Source of the DNA: Muribaculaceae bacterium Isolate-013 (NCI)
Lineage (GTDB): Bacteria > Bacteroidota > Bacteroidia > Bacteroidales > Muribaculaceae
DNA: 55,766 bases
Direction: 5' to 3'
Assembly (NCBI GenBank): GCA_004102785.1
Contig: SCEJ01000017.1
Coordinates: forward strand, 1 to 55,766
Positions 18,464 through 27,444 of the stretch are shown here, in pieces. Below the pieces are notes generated by a model. It saw only the letters and a program-made list of their open reading frames with translations, was not told the origin of the DNA and searched no databases. Every line of letters starts with the position of its first letter. Position 1 is the first letter of the stretch. A program made the translations under genes and the position numbers.

Positions 18464-19796
18464 ACCGACGAAAGAGAACAAAGCTGCTCCCGAAACGGGG
18501 AAACCGAAAAAGGAGCGCGAACCGCTGACAGAGGCGCAACGGCTGAAACGGCAGAAGATGATCGTGCTGCCCGCTATGGTGTTGGTGTTCATCGGGGCGA
18601 TGTGGCTGATATTCGCCCCGTCCTCCGGCAAGGAGCAACCGCCGGGAACGGACGGATACAACACCGAGATGCCCGACGCTGACAAGGCGAACCGGCAGAT
18701 TATCGGCGACAAGCTGAAAGCCTACGAGCATGGGGAGATGGAAGAGCGTCAGGAGAGCCGCAACCGTGCCATCGGGCAGCTGGGCGACATGTTCGACCGC
18801 GAGATAGCGGGAACGGAGAACGGAGTGGACTTCGACCTCGCCAATCCGGGCGGCAAGGAAGAAAGGGCAAAGCCAGCCACGCCGCAGACCATCCAGTCCT
18901 CCGCAGCCGCCTACCGTGACCTGAACGCCACGCTCGGAAACTTCTACGACCAGCCGAAAAACGACAATGCGGAGATGGACGAATTGTTGGAGCGCATCGC
19001 ATCGCTGGAGTCGGAACTGGAAAGCGAGAGGGGCAAGGCTTCCTCTATGGACGAGCAGGTGGCTCTTATGGAGAAGTCCTACGAGCTGGCGGCAAAGTAC
19101 ATGGGCGGTCAGAACGGAGGACAGCCATCGGCGGAACAGAGGGCAGAGCCAACTACCGTGCAGAAAGGGAAGAAGAACAAGGCAATGCCTATCAGACAGG
19201 TGGAGCATCAAGTAGTTTCTTCACTCTCACAGCCTATGAGTAACGCGGAGTTTGTCGCCGCCTTATCGCAGGAACGCAACCGGGGTTTCAACACGGCTGT
19301 CGGCACGGCGGAGGTATTGGACAGGAACACCATACCGGCGTGCGTGCATGGGGCGCAGAGCGTGACGGACGGGCAGACGGTAAGGCTGCGCCTGCTGGAG
19401 CCTATGGCGGTGGCAGGCAGGACAATACCCCGGGGTGCGGTGGTGGTCGGCACGGGCAAGATACAGGGTGAGCGGCTCGACATCGAGATTACCTCGCTGG
19501 AATACGACGGCACGATTATCCCCGTGGAGCTTGCGGTCTATGACACGGACGGACAGCCCGGCATCTTCATCCCGAACTCGATGGAGATGAACGCCGTCCG
19601 GGAGGTCGCCGCCAACATGGGCGGCTCGCTGGGAAGCAGCATTAACATCTCCACCAATGCCGGGGCGCAGCTCGCCTCCGACTTGGGCAAGGGGCTGATA
19701 CAAGGCACGAGCCAGTACATCGCCAAAAAGATGCGAACCGTCAAGGTGCATCTGAAAGCCGGGTACAGGGTCATGCTTTACCAAGAAAAATATTGA
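18444..19796 (+). CDS. traM: TraM, VirB10-like channel protein
   Basis: A 450-aa protein with a charged cytoplasmic N-terminus, a single membrane helix at about residues 39-57 (MIVLPAMVLVFIGAMWLIF), a coiled-coil and linker region, and a C-terminal beta domain (IPACVHGAQSVTDGQTVRL, TIPRGAVVVGTG). This is the layout of TraM/VirB10, which spans the envelope and senses energy from the ATPases. It starts inside the traL reading frame. Confidence 0.88.
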   Translation: MEQTKNEPTKENKAAPETGKPKKEREPLTEAQRLKRQKMIVLPAMVLVFIGAMWLIFAPSSGKEQPPGTDGYNTEMPDADKANRQIIGDKLKAYEHGEMEERQESRNRAIGQLGDMFDREIAGTENGVDFDLANPGGKEERAKPATPQTIQSSAAAYRDLNATLGNFYDQPKNDNAEMDELLERIASLESELESERGKASSMDEQVALMEKSYELAAKYMGGQNGGQPSAEQRAEPTTVQKGKKNKAMPIRQVEHQVVSSLSQPMSNAEFVAALSQERNRGFNTAVGTAEVLDRNTIPACVHGAQSVTDGQTVRLRLLEPMAVAGRTIPRGAVVVGTGKIQGERLDIEITSLEYDGTIIPVELAVYDTDGQPGIFIPNSMEMNAVREVAANMGGSLGSSINISTNAGAQLASDLGKGLIQGTSQYIAKKMRTVKVHLKAGYRVMLYQEKY

Positions 19797-19830
19797 AAAC
19801 AATAAAAATTACCACTAAAATCCAAAAGTA

Positions 19831-20233
19831 ATGAGAAAAGTAATCATCATGTTTGCCCTCGCTATGGGCATCATAACTGCCAACGCGCAGGAGAATGTAA
19901 CCGTTGAAACGACCAACGGAAGTGAACAACCGACCTTGACGAAGGAGGTCTATCCGCAGAAGGAGGCGGACGGCGACCTATATCACGGGCTGTCACGCAA
20001 GCTGACCTTCGACCGCATGATACCGCCGCACGGTCTGGAAGTGACCTACGACAAGACCGTCCACGTCATTTTTCCGGCGGAGGTGCGCTATGTCGATTTA
20101 GGCTCGCCCGACCTGATTGCCGGGAAAGCCGACGGAGCGGAGAACATCATCCGTGTGAAGGCTACCGTAAGGAATTTTCCCAACGAAACGAATATGTCCG
20201 TCATCACGGAGGACGGCAGTTTCTACACCTTCA
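19831..20233 (+). CDS. traN: TraN VirB9-like protein, 5' exon
   Basis: The first 134 codons plus one base of TraN, with a signal peptide cleaved near ANAQE. It ends at DGSFYTF plus one A, just before the GTGCG that opens the second intron at 20234. Joining 20233 to 22723 gives YTFNVKYAAEPLLLNVEM in frame and a 328-aa protein, normal for TraN. Unspliced mRNA would add only 7 codons and then stop (141 aa). TraN is an outer-membrane/periplasmic channel part comparable to VirB9. Confidence 0.88.
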
Positions 20234-22722
20234 GTGCGCCCATAATAGGGGCTTGATAATAATCACACTGGCAAGTGATTAGGTTAGTATTCCAATTAAG
20301 AAACCTATCCCAAACCGACTTATCCGAATGGGAAACCAAACGGGGAGTGAAGCATGTCGGTAACGCGATAAGTCAGTTAATAGCTAAACTGCGACTGAAT
20401 TGCTATTGGGAAAAGACAGACATAAGGATGAAGCCTGATTGGTTGAACAATAGTCCTATGACTTATGTAGAGGTGGCAACGGAAAGCAGTTACATACGTT
20501 GCCTCGCAGTACCCACGCTTATTGAACGGAGTGATGGGCAAGGAATTTACTGCGACATATCCGACAGAAAACGGAAAAGGATGTACGTTGCATCCGATAG
20601 TCTGTCAAGCCAAGTTATCAAGTCCACTAAATGGGGATTGCCTACACGGAGATGCCGAAAGGCTATGAGCGCAGGCTCTGAAAACTCCGCATGGCAACGG
20701 AGTTCCCGTAGTAGTCTGAGCGTGGGAAAGCCACGTACATGGCGAAGGGGAACAGCTTGGTAATCTTAATATAGTCAAATGATAACGTGTGAGACGTATG
20801 AGAAATCCAGAGACCATATTAAACAGTTTATCTGCACATAGTAAAGATGTGCATTACAAGTATGAAAGGTTGTACCGCATCCTATTCAATGAACAGATGT
20901 TTTATGTAGCCTATCAGCGGATATATGCAAAACCCGGTAACATGACACCTGGCTCAGACGATAAAACCATTGACGGAATGAGTATTGAAAGAATAGGACA
21001 TCTGATAGCTACGCTAAAGGATGAAAGCTACATGCCAACACCAGCCCGAAGAGTCTATATTCCCAAAAAGAATGGGAAGAAAAGACCATTAGGCATACCA
21101 TCAATCGAAGATAAGATGGTACAAGAGGTCGTCAGACTTATTCTTGAAGCTATTTACGAAGGACATTTCGAGGATACTTCGCATGGATTCAGACCAAGAA
21201 GAAGCTGTCAGACAGCCTTGCGTTCCATCCGAAATCTCTTCACTGGTGCAAACTGGTTCATTGAAGGAGACATCAAAGGGTTCTTCGACAACATCGACCA
21301 CCATATTTTGATTGACACTCTTCGTGAGCGTATATCAGACGAAAGATTTATTCGACTGATATGGAAATTCCTTAAGGCTGGTTATATTGAAGATTTTACA
21401 TTTCACAACACGTATTCGGGAACACCACAAGGAGGAATTATAAGCCCCATTCTGGCTAATGTTTACCTTGATAAGTTCGATAAGTACATGCGTGAGTATG
21501 CTGAATCCTTCGATAAAGGCAAGAAAAGGCGGGAAAACCCACTCCACGCAAAATATAGTCGAAAGGCTATAAGGTTACGCAAGGCTATCAGAAACGCCAC
21601 AGATGAGGACATCAAAAGAGAATTGCTTTCCCAACTGAAAGTTGCGGAAGCAATGACTCGCAATACATCAGCGTCAATGGCTATGGATAGCAATTACAAG
21701 AGACTCAAATATATCAGATATGCCGATGATTTTCTAATCGGTGTAATTGGTAGCAAGGACGATTGTGTAAAGATGAAAAAGGATTTTACAACCTTCATGA
21801 GAGACAAGCTAAAACTTGAACTATCTGAAGAAAAGACTCTTATCACAAATGCACAGGACTCAGCAAAGTTTCTTGGGTATGAAATCTCTATCAGAAAATC
21901 CGAAGCCATGAAGCGAAATAAGCTGGGTTGGTTGAAGAGACCGTTTAGCGGACGCATAATGCTTACTCTGCCCATTGCCACCGTCCAAAAGAAATTATTG
22001 GAACTGAAGGCTATGGAACTTAGGGTAATCAATGGAAAGGAAATTTGGTATGCCATGCCACGCAATTACCTAACCAAGGAAGACCCTGCAACAATCTGCG
22101 CACGCTATACAACTGAAATTAGAGGTTTGTACCAATATTATAGAATTGCGGACAACATCTCTTATGCAGGAAGTAAATTCGGTTACATAATGCGATATAG
22201 TTTCTGCAAGACCTTAGCAAAGAAATTAAATTCATCTACTGCCAAGGTAATACGAAAGTACAGGAGAGACCATGATTTGGCAATTCCTTATCAAGAAAAG
22301 AAAGGGGAAACCAAGTTCCGAATATTCTATAACGATGGATTTGCGAGGCAAGAACCAAACAAAGACGCAACTTGCGATAATTTACCAAATACATTTGTAC
22401 TTCCGTTTCCTACTCTCGCAGAGAGACTTATGGAACACAAATGTGAACTGTGTGGAGCAACCAATGTCAAGACCGTAATGTATCAGGTTCGTAAACTCAA
22501 AGGGATACCCCTCAACACTGAGTGGCACCGAATAATGATTAAGAAATGGCGCAAGACATTGGCGGTATGTGAACATTGTAATGCCAAAATTCATGAACAT
22601 GACAAATAAACTGATATTACCAGTGGAGAGCCGTATGCAGGGAGACCTGCACGTACGGTTCGGGGGCAGGTTATGGGAAACCTACCACCGAAAGGTGGCA
22701 AGGCGTCCATTACCGAGCCTAC
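20234..22722 (+). mobile_element. Group II intron 2, inserted in traN
   Basis: It begins GTGCGCCC and ends GCCTAC. A 34-nt domain V (GAGCCGTATGCAG ... ACGGTTC) lies at 22628-22661, followed by a domain VI that carries CCTACC and GGTGGCAAGG. Its layout, ORF position and GTAGTAGTCTGAG segment parallel intron 1, but the two clearly differ at sequence level, so this is a related lineage rather than a fresh copy. It too points with the operon. Confidence 0.92.
20798..22609 (+). CDS. ltrA: Group II intron-encoded reverse transcriptase/maturase (intron 2)
   Basis: 603 aa from the ATG at 20798; an upstream in-frame ATG at 20789 is also possible. The RT domain carries GTPQGGIISP and YADD at residues 308-311, exactly as in the intron 1 protein, followed by the maturase domain. 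The C-terminal endonuclease keeps both Cys pairs (CELCG from 549, CEHC) but the catalytic HH pair is replaced by YQ (562-563). Splicing help is likely intact while target-strand cleavage is probably lost. Confidence 0.93.
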   Translation: MRNPETILNSLSAHSKDVHYKYERLYRILFNEQMFYVAYQRIYAKPGNMTPGSDDKTIDGMSIERIGHLIATLKDESYMPTPARRVYIPKKNGKKRPLGIPSIEDKMVQEVVRLILEAIYEGHFEDTSHGFRPRRSCQTALRSIRNLFTGANWFIEGDIKGFFDNIDHHILIDTLRERISDERFIRLIWKFLKAGYIEDFTFHNTYSGTPQGGIISPILANVYLDKFDKYMREYAESFDKGKKRRENPLHAKYSRKAIRLRKAIRNATDEDIKRELLSQLKVAEAMTRNTSASMAMDSNYKRLKYIRYADDFLIGVIGSKDDCVKMKKDFTTFMRDKLKLELSEEKTLITNAQDSAKFLGYEISIRKSEAMKRNKLGWLKRPFSGRIMLTLPIATVQKKLLELKAMELRVINGKEIWYAMPRNYLTKEDPATICARYTTEIRGLYQYYRIADNISYAGSKFGYIMRYSFCKTLAKKLNSSTAKVIRKYRRDHDLAIPYQEKKGETKFRIFYNDGFARQEPNKDATCDNLPNTFVLPFPTLAERLMEHKCELCGATNVKTVMYQVRKLKGIPLNTEWHRIMIKKWRKTLAVCEHCNAKIHEHDK

Positions 22723-23306
22723 ACGTGAAGTACGCCGCCGAACCGCTGTTGCTCAACGTGGAGATGTGCGACTTCATCCATGACGGCAGCACGGTGAACC
22801 GCCCGAACAACGCGCAGGAAATCTATCTGAAAGAGCTGGGCAGCGAAAGCCCGATGCTGGTGCGCCTTATCATGAAGTCCATCCACAAACAGAACAAGCG
22901 CGAGGTGAAGCATATCGGCTGCAAGCGTTTCGGCATCCAATACCTGTTGAAAGGCATCTACACGCACAACGGCTTGCTTTATTTCCACACGGAGATAAAG
23001 AACCAGAGCAACGTGCCTTTCGATGTGGACTACATCACTTGGAAAATCGTGGACAAGAAGGTTGCGAAGCGTACTGCCGTGCAGGAGCAGATTATTCTGC
23101 CGCTCCGCGCGCAGAACTACGCCACCCTCGTGCCGGGCAAAAAGAGCGAGCGCACGGTCTTCACGATGGCGAAGTTCACCATCCCCGATGACAAGTGCCT
23201 CGTGGTGGAATTGAACGAGAAGAACGGCGGCCGTCACCAGTCCTTCGTGATTGAGAACGAGGATTTGGTACGCGCGGGTACCATCAACGAACTTCAAGTA
23301 CGCTGA
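22723..23306 (+). CDS. traN: TraN VirB9-like protein, 3' exon
   Basis: The C-terminal 194 codons of TraN, starting with two bases of a split Asn codon (NVKYAAEPLLLNVEMCDFIHDG). It holds most of the conserved beta-rich domain. A conventional gene caller would start at 22569 inside the intron, which is not the real N-terminus. traO begins 3 bp after its stop. Confidence 0.88.
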
Positions 23307-23308
23307 CC

Positions 23309-23884
23309 ATGAGAAAGTACATCGCAATAATCATCGCGTCGCTTGCCCTTTTTACAGGGCAGGCGCACGCCCAGCGGTGTCTGCCGAAGATGCAGGGCAT
23401 CGAGGTGAGGGCGGACATGGCGGACGGCTTCAATCTCGGCGGCAAGGACGGCGGGTACAGCTTCGGGGCGGCTCTCTCCACCTACACGAAGAAGGGGAAC
23501 AAGTGGGTGTTCGGTGGCGAATACCTGTTGAAGAACAATCCCTACAAGGACACCAAGATACCCGTGGCGCAGTTCACGGCGGAGGGCGGCTATTACTTCA
23601 AGATACTGTCGGACGCCCGAAAGATTGTTTTCGTCTATGCCGGGGCTTCGGCTCTCGCCGGATATGAGGCGGTAAATTGGGGGAAGAAGGTGCTGCATGA
23701 CGGCTCCACGCTGCACGACCGGGACGCCTTCATCTACGGCGGTGCGCTGACGCTCGATGTGGAGTGTTACGTGGCAGACCGTATCGCCCTGCTTGCCAAC
23801 CTGCGGGAGCGTTGCCTTTGGGGTGGCGACACACGGAAGTTCCACACGCAGTTCGGGGTCGGTATCAAGTTCATCATCAACTGA
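23309..23884 (+). CDS. traO: TraO conjugal transfer protein
   Basis: A 191-aa protein with a signal peptide (MRKYIAIIIASLALFTGQAHAQ) and an alternating, Gly- and Tyr-rich pattern typical of a small outer-membrane beta-barrel (GGYSFGAALSTY, GGEYLL, GGYYFKI, GIKFIIN end). It matches TraO of CTnDOT-type operons in size and order, after traN and before the primase-like traP. Confidence 0.82.
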   Translation: MRKYIAIIIASLALFTGQAHAQRCLPKMQGIEVRADMADGFNLGGKDGGYSFGAALSTYTKKGNKWVFGGEYLLKNNPYKDTKIPVAQFTAEGGYYFKILSDARKIVFVYAGASALAGYEAVNWGKKVLHDGSTLHDRDAFIYGGALTLDVECYVADRIALLANLRERCLWGGDTRKFHTQFGVGIKFIIN

Positions 23885-23891
23885 CACGGGC

Positions 23892-24794
23892 ATGGAAAGG
23901 ACGGAAATAGATGCTGTCAGAAGGATGCCGCTTGCGGATTTTCTCGCACGGCTGGGGCATGAGCCTGTCAGAAGGAGCGGTAACGAGCTGTGGTATCTTG
24001 CCCCGTACAGGGGCGAGCGCACATCCTCTTTCCGTGTGAACGTGGCGAAACAGCTCTGGTACGACTTCGGTTTGGGCAAGGGCGGCGACATCTTCACGCT
24101 TGCCGGGGAGTTTCTGCAAAGCGATGACTTCATGAAGCAAGCGAAGTTCATAGCGGAAGCCGCCAATATGACGGTTGCCGGATGGGAAAAGCCCGTCTAT
24201 CTCTCGAAGCCGACCGAATCCGTTTTTGAGGATGTGGAGGTCGCTCCGCTGCTCCGCTCACTGCTGACGGAGTATTTAGAGGAACGGGGCATCCCTTACG
24301 CCATCGCATCCCGTCACTGCTGCCGCTTGAACTACGGTGTGCGTGGGAAACGGTATTTTGCCGTTGGCTTTCCGAACATGGCAGGTGGCTATGAAGTCAG
24401 AAGCCGATATTTCAAGGGTTGCATACCTCCGAAGTCTGTATCACTGGTAAAGGCGAATGACATCCCGGCTGACGAGTGCCTCGTGTTCGAGGGCTTCATG
24501 GACTTTCTCTCTGCCGTGACGCTTGGTGTAACCGGTAACGCTGACTGTCTTGTGCTGAACTCAGTCGCCAACGTGGAGAAGGCGGCGGGATTGCTGGACG
24601 GATACGGGCGCATCGGCTGCTTCCTCGACCGTGACGAAGCCGGACGGCGGACGCTTGCCGCACTTACCATGCGATACGGGGAACGTGTCACCGACCGTTC
24701 CTCCCTCTATGACGGTTGCAAGGACTTGAACGAGTACCTGCAACTGACAACGAAAAAACAGAAAAACAACCATCTAAAAATCGAAGAACAATGA
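23892..24794 (+). CDS. traP: TraP, primase/toprim-domain protein
   Basis: 300 aa from the ATG at 23892. The N-terminal part follows the DnaG CHC2 fold (APYRGERTSSFRVN ... WYDFGLGKGGDIFTLA) but the zinc-binding Cys and His are absent. The C-terminal toprim domain has ECLVFEGFMDFLSA and the GCFLDRDEAGRR acidic motif. It may prime or process the transferred strand; TraP is annotated as a DNA primase in these elements. The stop overlaps traQ (ATGA). Confidence 0.82.
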   Translation: MERTEIDAVRRMPLADFLARLGHEPVRRSGNELWYLAPYRGERTSSFRVNVAKQLWYDFGLGKGGDIFTLAGEFLQSDDFMKQAKFIAEAANMTVAGWEKPVYLSKPTESVFEDVEVAPLLRSLLTEYLEERGIPYAIASRHCCRLNYGVRGKRYFAVGFPNMAGGYEVRSRYFKGCIPPKSVSLVKANDIPADECLVFEGFMDFLSAVTLGVTGNADCLVLNSVANVEKAAGLLDGYGRIGCFLDRDEAGRRTLAALTMRYGERVTDRSSLYDGCKDLNEYLQLTTKKQKNNHLKIEEQ

Positions 24795-25294
24795 ACATAC
24801 TGAACAACAGAAACAAGAGAACATCAATATTCAAGGCAGTGGCGTTATGCCTGATAGCCGCCATGTCATTCACCCTCGTGTCATGTGACGATGACATGGA
24901 CATCCAGCAGTCCTATCCCTTCACGGTGGAGGTCATGCCCGTGCCGAACAAGGTAGTAAAGGGGCAGACAGTGGAAATCCGCTGTGAACTGAAAAAGGAG
25001 GGCGACTTTTCGGGTACGCTCTATACCATCCGCTATTTCCAGTTCGAGGGGGAAGGCTCGCTCAAAATGGATAACGGCATCACCTTCCTGCCTAACGACC
25101 GCTACCTGCTGGAGAACGAAAAATTCCGCCTGTACTACACGGCGGCGGGTGATGAGGCGCATAATTTCATCGTGGTGGTGGAGGATAACTTTAGCAACTC
25201 CTACGAACTGGAATTTGACTTCAACAACAGGAATGTAAAGGACGACGATCTTACCATCGTTCCCATCGGCAACTTCAGCCCCTTGTTGAAATGA
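24791..25294 (+). CDS. traQ: TraQ, DUF3872 lipoprotein
   Basis: 167 aa from the ATG at 24791. A basic N-terminus and hydrophobic stretch lead to a lipobox with Cys at residue 32 (FTLVSC), then DDDMD and a beta-rich domain (SYPFTVEVMPVPNKVVKGQTVEIRC). It fits the DUF3872/TraQ family. It overlaps traP by 4 bp at its start and the lysozyme gene by 4 bp at its end. Confidence 0.82.
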   Translation: MNILNNRNKRTSIFKAVALCLIAAMSFTLVSCDDDMDIQQSYPFTVEVMPVPNKVVKGQTVEIRCELKKEGDFSGTLYTIRYFQFEGEGSLKMDNGITFLPNDRYLLENEKFRLYYTAAGDEAHNFIVVVEDNFSNSYELEFDFNNRNVKDDDLTIVPIGNFSPLLK

Positions 25295-25818
25295 TGCGTG
25301 TATTCATGACAATGCTCTGTTCACTTCTGACGGTCTGTTCTGTGTCCGCGCAGATCAGCCGCCAAGAGGGAACGGACGGGCAGGCGGCAATCTACCGACT
25401 GCCGCTTATGGAACGTGCTTTTTTATGCTGCCGCTACTTTGAAGGCTGGCACTCAGAAAAACACTACCCATACGTCGGTTGGGGTCACAAACTTTTGCCA
25501 AACGAGAAGTATTCGGCACGAACCATGACAAAACGGGATGCGGATGAACTTTTGCGGAAAGACCTGCGCAAATTTGTCGCCATGTTCCGTAAATTCGGGG
25601 TTGATTCGATTTTGCTTGGCACGTTAGCTTACAATGTGGGACCGGCGAAGCTGTTAGGCAGCAAAACAATCCCCAAAAGCACCTTAATCAAGAAGCTGGA
25701 AGCTGGTGACAGGAACATCTACCGTGAGTATATAGCCTTCTGCAACTACAAAGGAAAACGCCACGCCATGCTGCTCAAACGGAGAAAGGCGGAGTTTGCG
25801 CTGTTGTATATCCCATAA
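25291..25818 (+). CDS. Conjugation-associated lysozyme (GH24-like)
   Basis: A 175-aa protein with a signal peptide ending near SVSAQ. The FEGWHSEKHYPYVGWGHKL segment holds the catalytic Glu and the YxGWGH signature of phage-type lysozymes, followed by LGTLAYNVGPAKLL. It would open the cell wall for the mating channel. It is the last gene of the tra operon, coupled to traQ, and is followed by a strong terminator-like hairpin. Confidence 0.85.
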   Translation: MMRVFMTMLCSLLTVCSVSAQISRQEGTDGQAAIYRLPLMERAFLCCRYFEGWHSEKHYPYVGWGHKLLPNEKYSARTMTKRDADELLRKDLRKFVAMFRKFGVDSILLGTLAYNVGPAKLLGSKTIPKSTLIKKLEAGDRNIYREYIAFCNYKGKRHAMLLKRRKAEFALLYIP

Positions 25819-25836
25819 AAGGACTGACAAAACTGG

Positions 25837-25873
25837 CAAAAGACGTGCCATATTTAACTTGGCACGTCTTTTG
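25837..25873 (+). terminator. Terminator hairpin after the tra operon
   Basis: A 14-bp perfect stem, CAAAAGACGTGCCA pairing with TGGCACGTCTTTTG around a 9-nt loop, starts 19 bp after the lysozyme stop. The U-tract lies within the 3' arm, so it could work in both directions. Confidence 0.75.
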
Positions 25874-26182
25874 CTCTATCACTTGATAGATTATCGTAGG
25901 ATTTTCTCGTTAATTGACATCGTTGAGCCATTTTTGCCTATCGGTTTCCAAATAACACTTCAAGTTGTAAGTGTTGTGAGAGCAATACAAAACATAGTTA
26001 TTAACCATAAAAAGTATAGCGAAATTATGAAGAAAGTATTTAGGAAAATTCAGAAAGGAACAACAAAAATGATTGAACGTATCAAATCGTTGGGGGAAAT
26101 GGAGACGAAGCAGAAATGTGTAGTTCAACGGTTCGAGATTATCATTCCCCTCCACCAAAAAATAACGACCCAATATATAGCC

Positions 26183-26209
26183 TCCGCAAGTTTTACTTGC
26201 GGATTTTTT
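26183..26209 (+). terminator. Rho-independent terminator
   Basis: TCCGCAAGT and ACTTGCGGA form a 9-bp stem with a TTT loop, followed directly by six T. The interval between it and the preceding hairpin (25874-26182) contains an AACACTT/AAGTGTT palindrome at 25954-25975 and an open frame (ATG at 26027) that runs through this terminator and is not trusted. A small RNA ending here is possible. Confidence 0.75.
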
Positions 26210-26281
26210 AGTTATCGCAGATTGGACAAAGGTTTCTTTGCTACTTTCTTTGTCCGCCATCATGCTCACTGAAAGAAAGTA

Positions 26282-26299
26282 GGGCGGCTCTCGCCGCCC
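26282..26299 (-). terminator. Terminator hairpin of the leftward accessory operon
   Basis: GGGCGGC-TCTC-GCCGCCC is a 7-bp GC stem with a 4-nt loop, 6 bp downstream of the last leftward gene. On that strand a pyrimidine-rich tail follows. Confidence 0.55.
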
Positions 26300-26305
26300 C
26301 GCCAC

Positions 26306-26614
26306 TCAAAAGCGTGTGTAAAGTCCCGTCACCATCGTGAACATTTCCTCCAGCATATCAAAATAGATACCCTCGTGTACGGCAATGTCCTTTGTCTTGC
26401 ACTCAAAGGTCTTTTTGCTGAACGTCCTGCGGTAGAAGCGCATATTGTAGAGGTCTGCCCCTTCGTCATAGATGATGTCAAGGCGGTTGGCACTTGTTTT
26501 GTTCCTTGCAAGGCTCATCCGTAAGCCGTTGCCCATATCTATGAAATCACGGCTACCTGTCATGGCGGTGAAGCGTTTTCCGCCTATCTGCTGTAATATC
26601 GTCTTGGCTATCAT
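26306..26614 (-). CDS. Hypothetical conjugative-element protein
   Basis: 102 aa from the ATG at 26614 (MIAKTILQQIGGKRFTAMTG). The body is mixed alpha/beta with a basic centre (MRFYRRTFSKKTFECKTKD). It is not assigned to a named family here, although genes of this size are common in the accessory operon that follows tra in Bacteroides conjugative elements. A longer frame to 26725 would overlap the neighbouring gene out of frame, so the shorter start is preferred. Confidence 0.65.
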   Translation of the reverse strand: MIAKTILQQIGGKRFTAMTGSRDFIDMGNGLRMSLARNKTSANRLDIIYDEGADLYNMRFYRRTFSKKTFECKTKDIAVHEGIYFDMLEEMFTMVTGLYTRF

Positions 26615-26667
26615 ATCTTTTGTTTTTAGGGTTTTAAGTATTGGCGGTGCGGACACCGCCATCCCGT

Positions 26668-26913
26668 TCAAAATTCTCGCATTTCGGAAATGGGGGTCTG
26701 CCGTTGTAGCCACTCTTTCACACATTCCATATTGTACTCGCTCGTGATGACTGCCGTATGGCTGTCGGTGGCGGTGAAACGTGTGCTTTCGTAATCATCT
26801 ATCCACCCCTTGAGGGTGTCCGTTCCCCACGCTCCGGTATCGTCAAAGATACCGTCCAATGCCGTGATAGGTTCGCTGAACTTGACTATCAGCGTTTGAT
26901 AGGTCGTGTTCAT
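26668..26913 (-). CDS. Small hypothetical protein of the PcfJ/PcfK operon
   Basis: 81 aa from the ATG at 26913 (MNTTYQTLIVKFSEPITALDG), acidic overall with no membrane segment or recognised motif. The start overlaps the stop of the upstream DUF3873 gene by 4 bp, which supports both the start and operon membership. Function unknown. Confidence 0.65.
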   Translation of the reverse strand: MNTTYQTLIVKFSEPITALDGIFDDTGAWGTDTLKGWIDDYESTRFTATDSHTAVITSEYNMECVKEWLQRQTPISEMREF

Positions 26914-27143
26914 AGTCTGTCCTCCTTTCCCTTCTTTGCGTTCAGCCACTTGTCCCGTGCGGCTCGGCACTCGTCCAACGTGGGTTTGACACAAGAGAAC
27001 AATTCTCTGTCTATGGGGTGGCGGTAGTCGTACTGCACAAGTGTCCGCCTGCGTCTTCCGATACCCGATTGGAAACGCTCGTATTTCTCCGTACCTGCTT
27101 CCGCGCAGGTGCTTACTCCGTTGATGGTCATTCGTGTTGTCAT
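26910..27143 (-). CDS. DUF3873 family protein
   Basis: A 77-aa protein, MTINGVSTCAEAGTEKYERF followed by an Arg-rich GRRRRTLVQYDYRHPIDRELFSC. This matches the short DUF3873 proteins of Bacteroidetes conjugative elements. It could bind nucleic acid given its charge, but no activity is known. It is coupled to the downstream small gene by a 4-bp overlap. Confidence 0.7.
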   Translation of the reverse strand: MTTRMTINGVSTCAEAGTEKYERFQSGIGRRRRTLVQYDYRHPIDRELFSCVKPTLDECRAARDKWLNAKKGKEDRL

Positions 27144-27162
27144 AATGTTGCTTTTTAGATGG

Positions 27163-27420
27163 TTAAAAATGTACTGACAGAACTCTGTTCTTCATCACCA
27201 TTTCGGGGTTGCTTGTGTAGCGTTGGTGCAGGTAGAAATGGTGTGAGCCGAAGCCGTAAAGGAAAAACTTGTCAAGTTCGTGCTTCTCGGCAAACTCCTT
27301 TACGCTCTTTCTCAATTCCCCCTCACTCGTTGTGAGAGTGAGGAGGTTCACAAATTCAAGGAACATCGTGGGGATTGCATCATCCCACACACAAATCATA
27401 CTTTCAATTCTTACTTCCAT
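27163..27420 (-). CDS. Hypothetical small protein
   Basis: An 85-aa protein (MEVRIESMICVWDDAIPTMFLEFVNLL...), soluble by composition. It lies between the PcfJ-like gene (24 bp gap) and the DUF3873 gene (19 bp gap) in one leftward run, so it is very likely co-transcribed. No family recognised. Confidence 0.6.
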   Translation of the reverse strand: MEVRIESMICVWDDAIPTMFLEFVNLLTLTTSEGELRKSVKEFAEKHELDKFFLYGFGSHHFYLHQRYTSNPEMVMKNRVLSVHF

Positions 27421-27444
27421 ATCAATGTTGTTTTAGGGGTTATG

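Noticed and set aside
22569-22722. Apparent N-terminal extension of traN
   Set aside because: This stretch is the 3' end of the intron ORF plus domains V and VI; the true exon begins at 22723.
25796-26272. A 158-codon rightward frame after the lysozyme gene
   Set aside because: It starts inside the lysozyme gene, runs through two terminator hairpins and encodes no recognisable protein.
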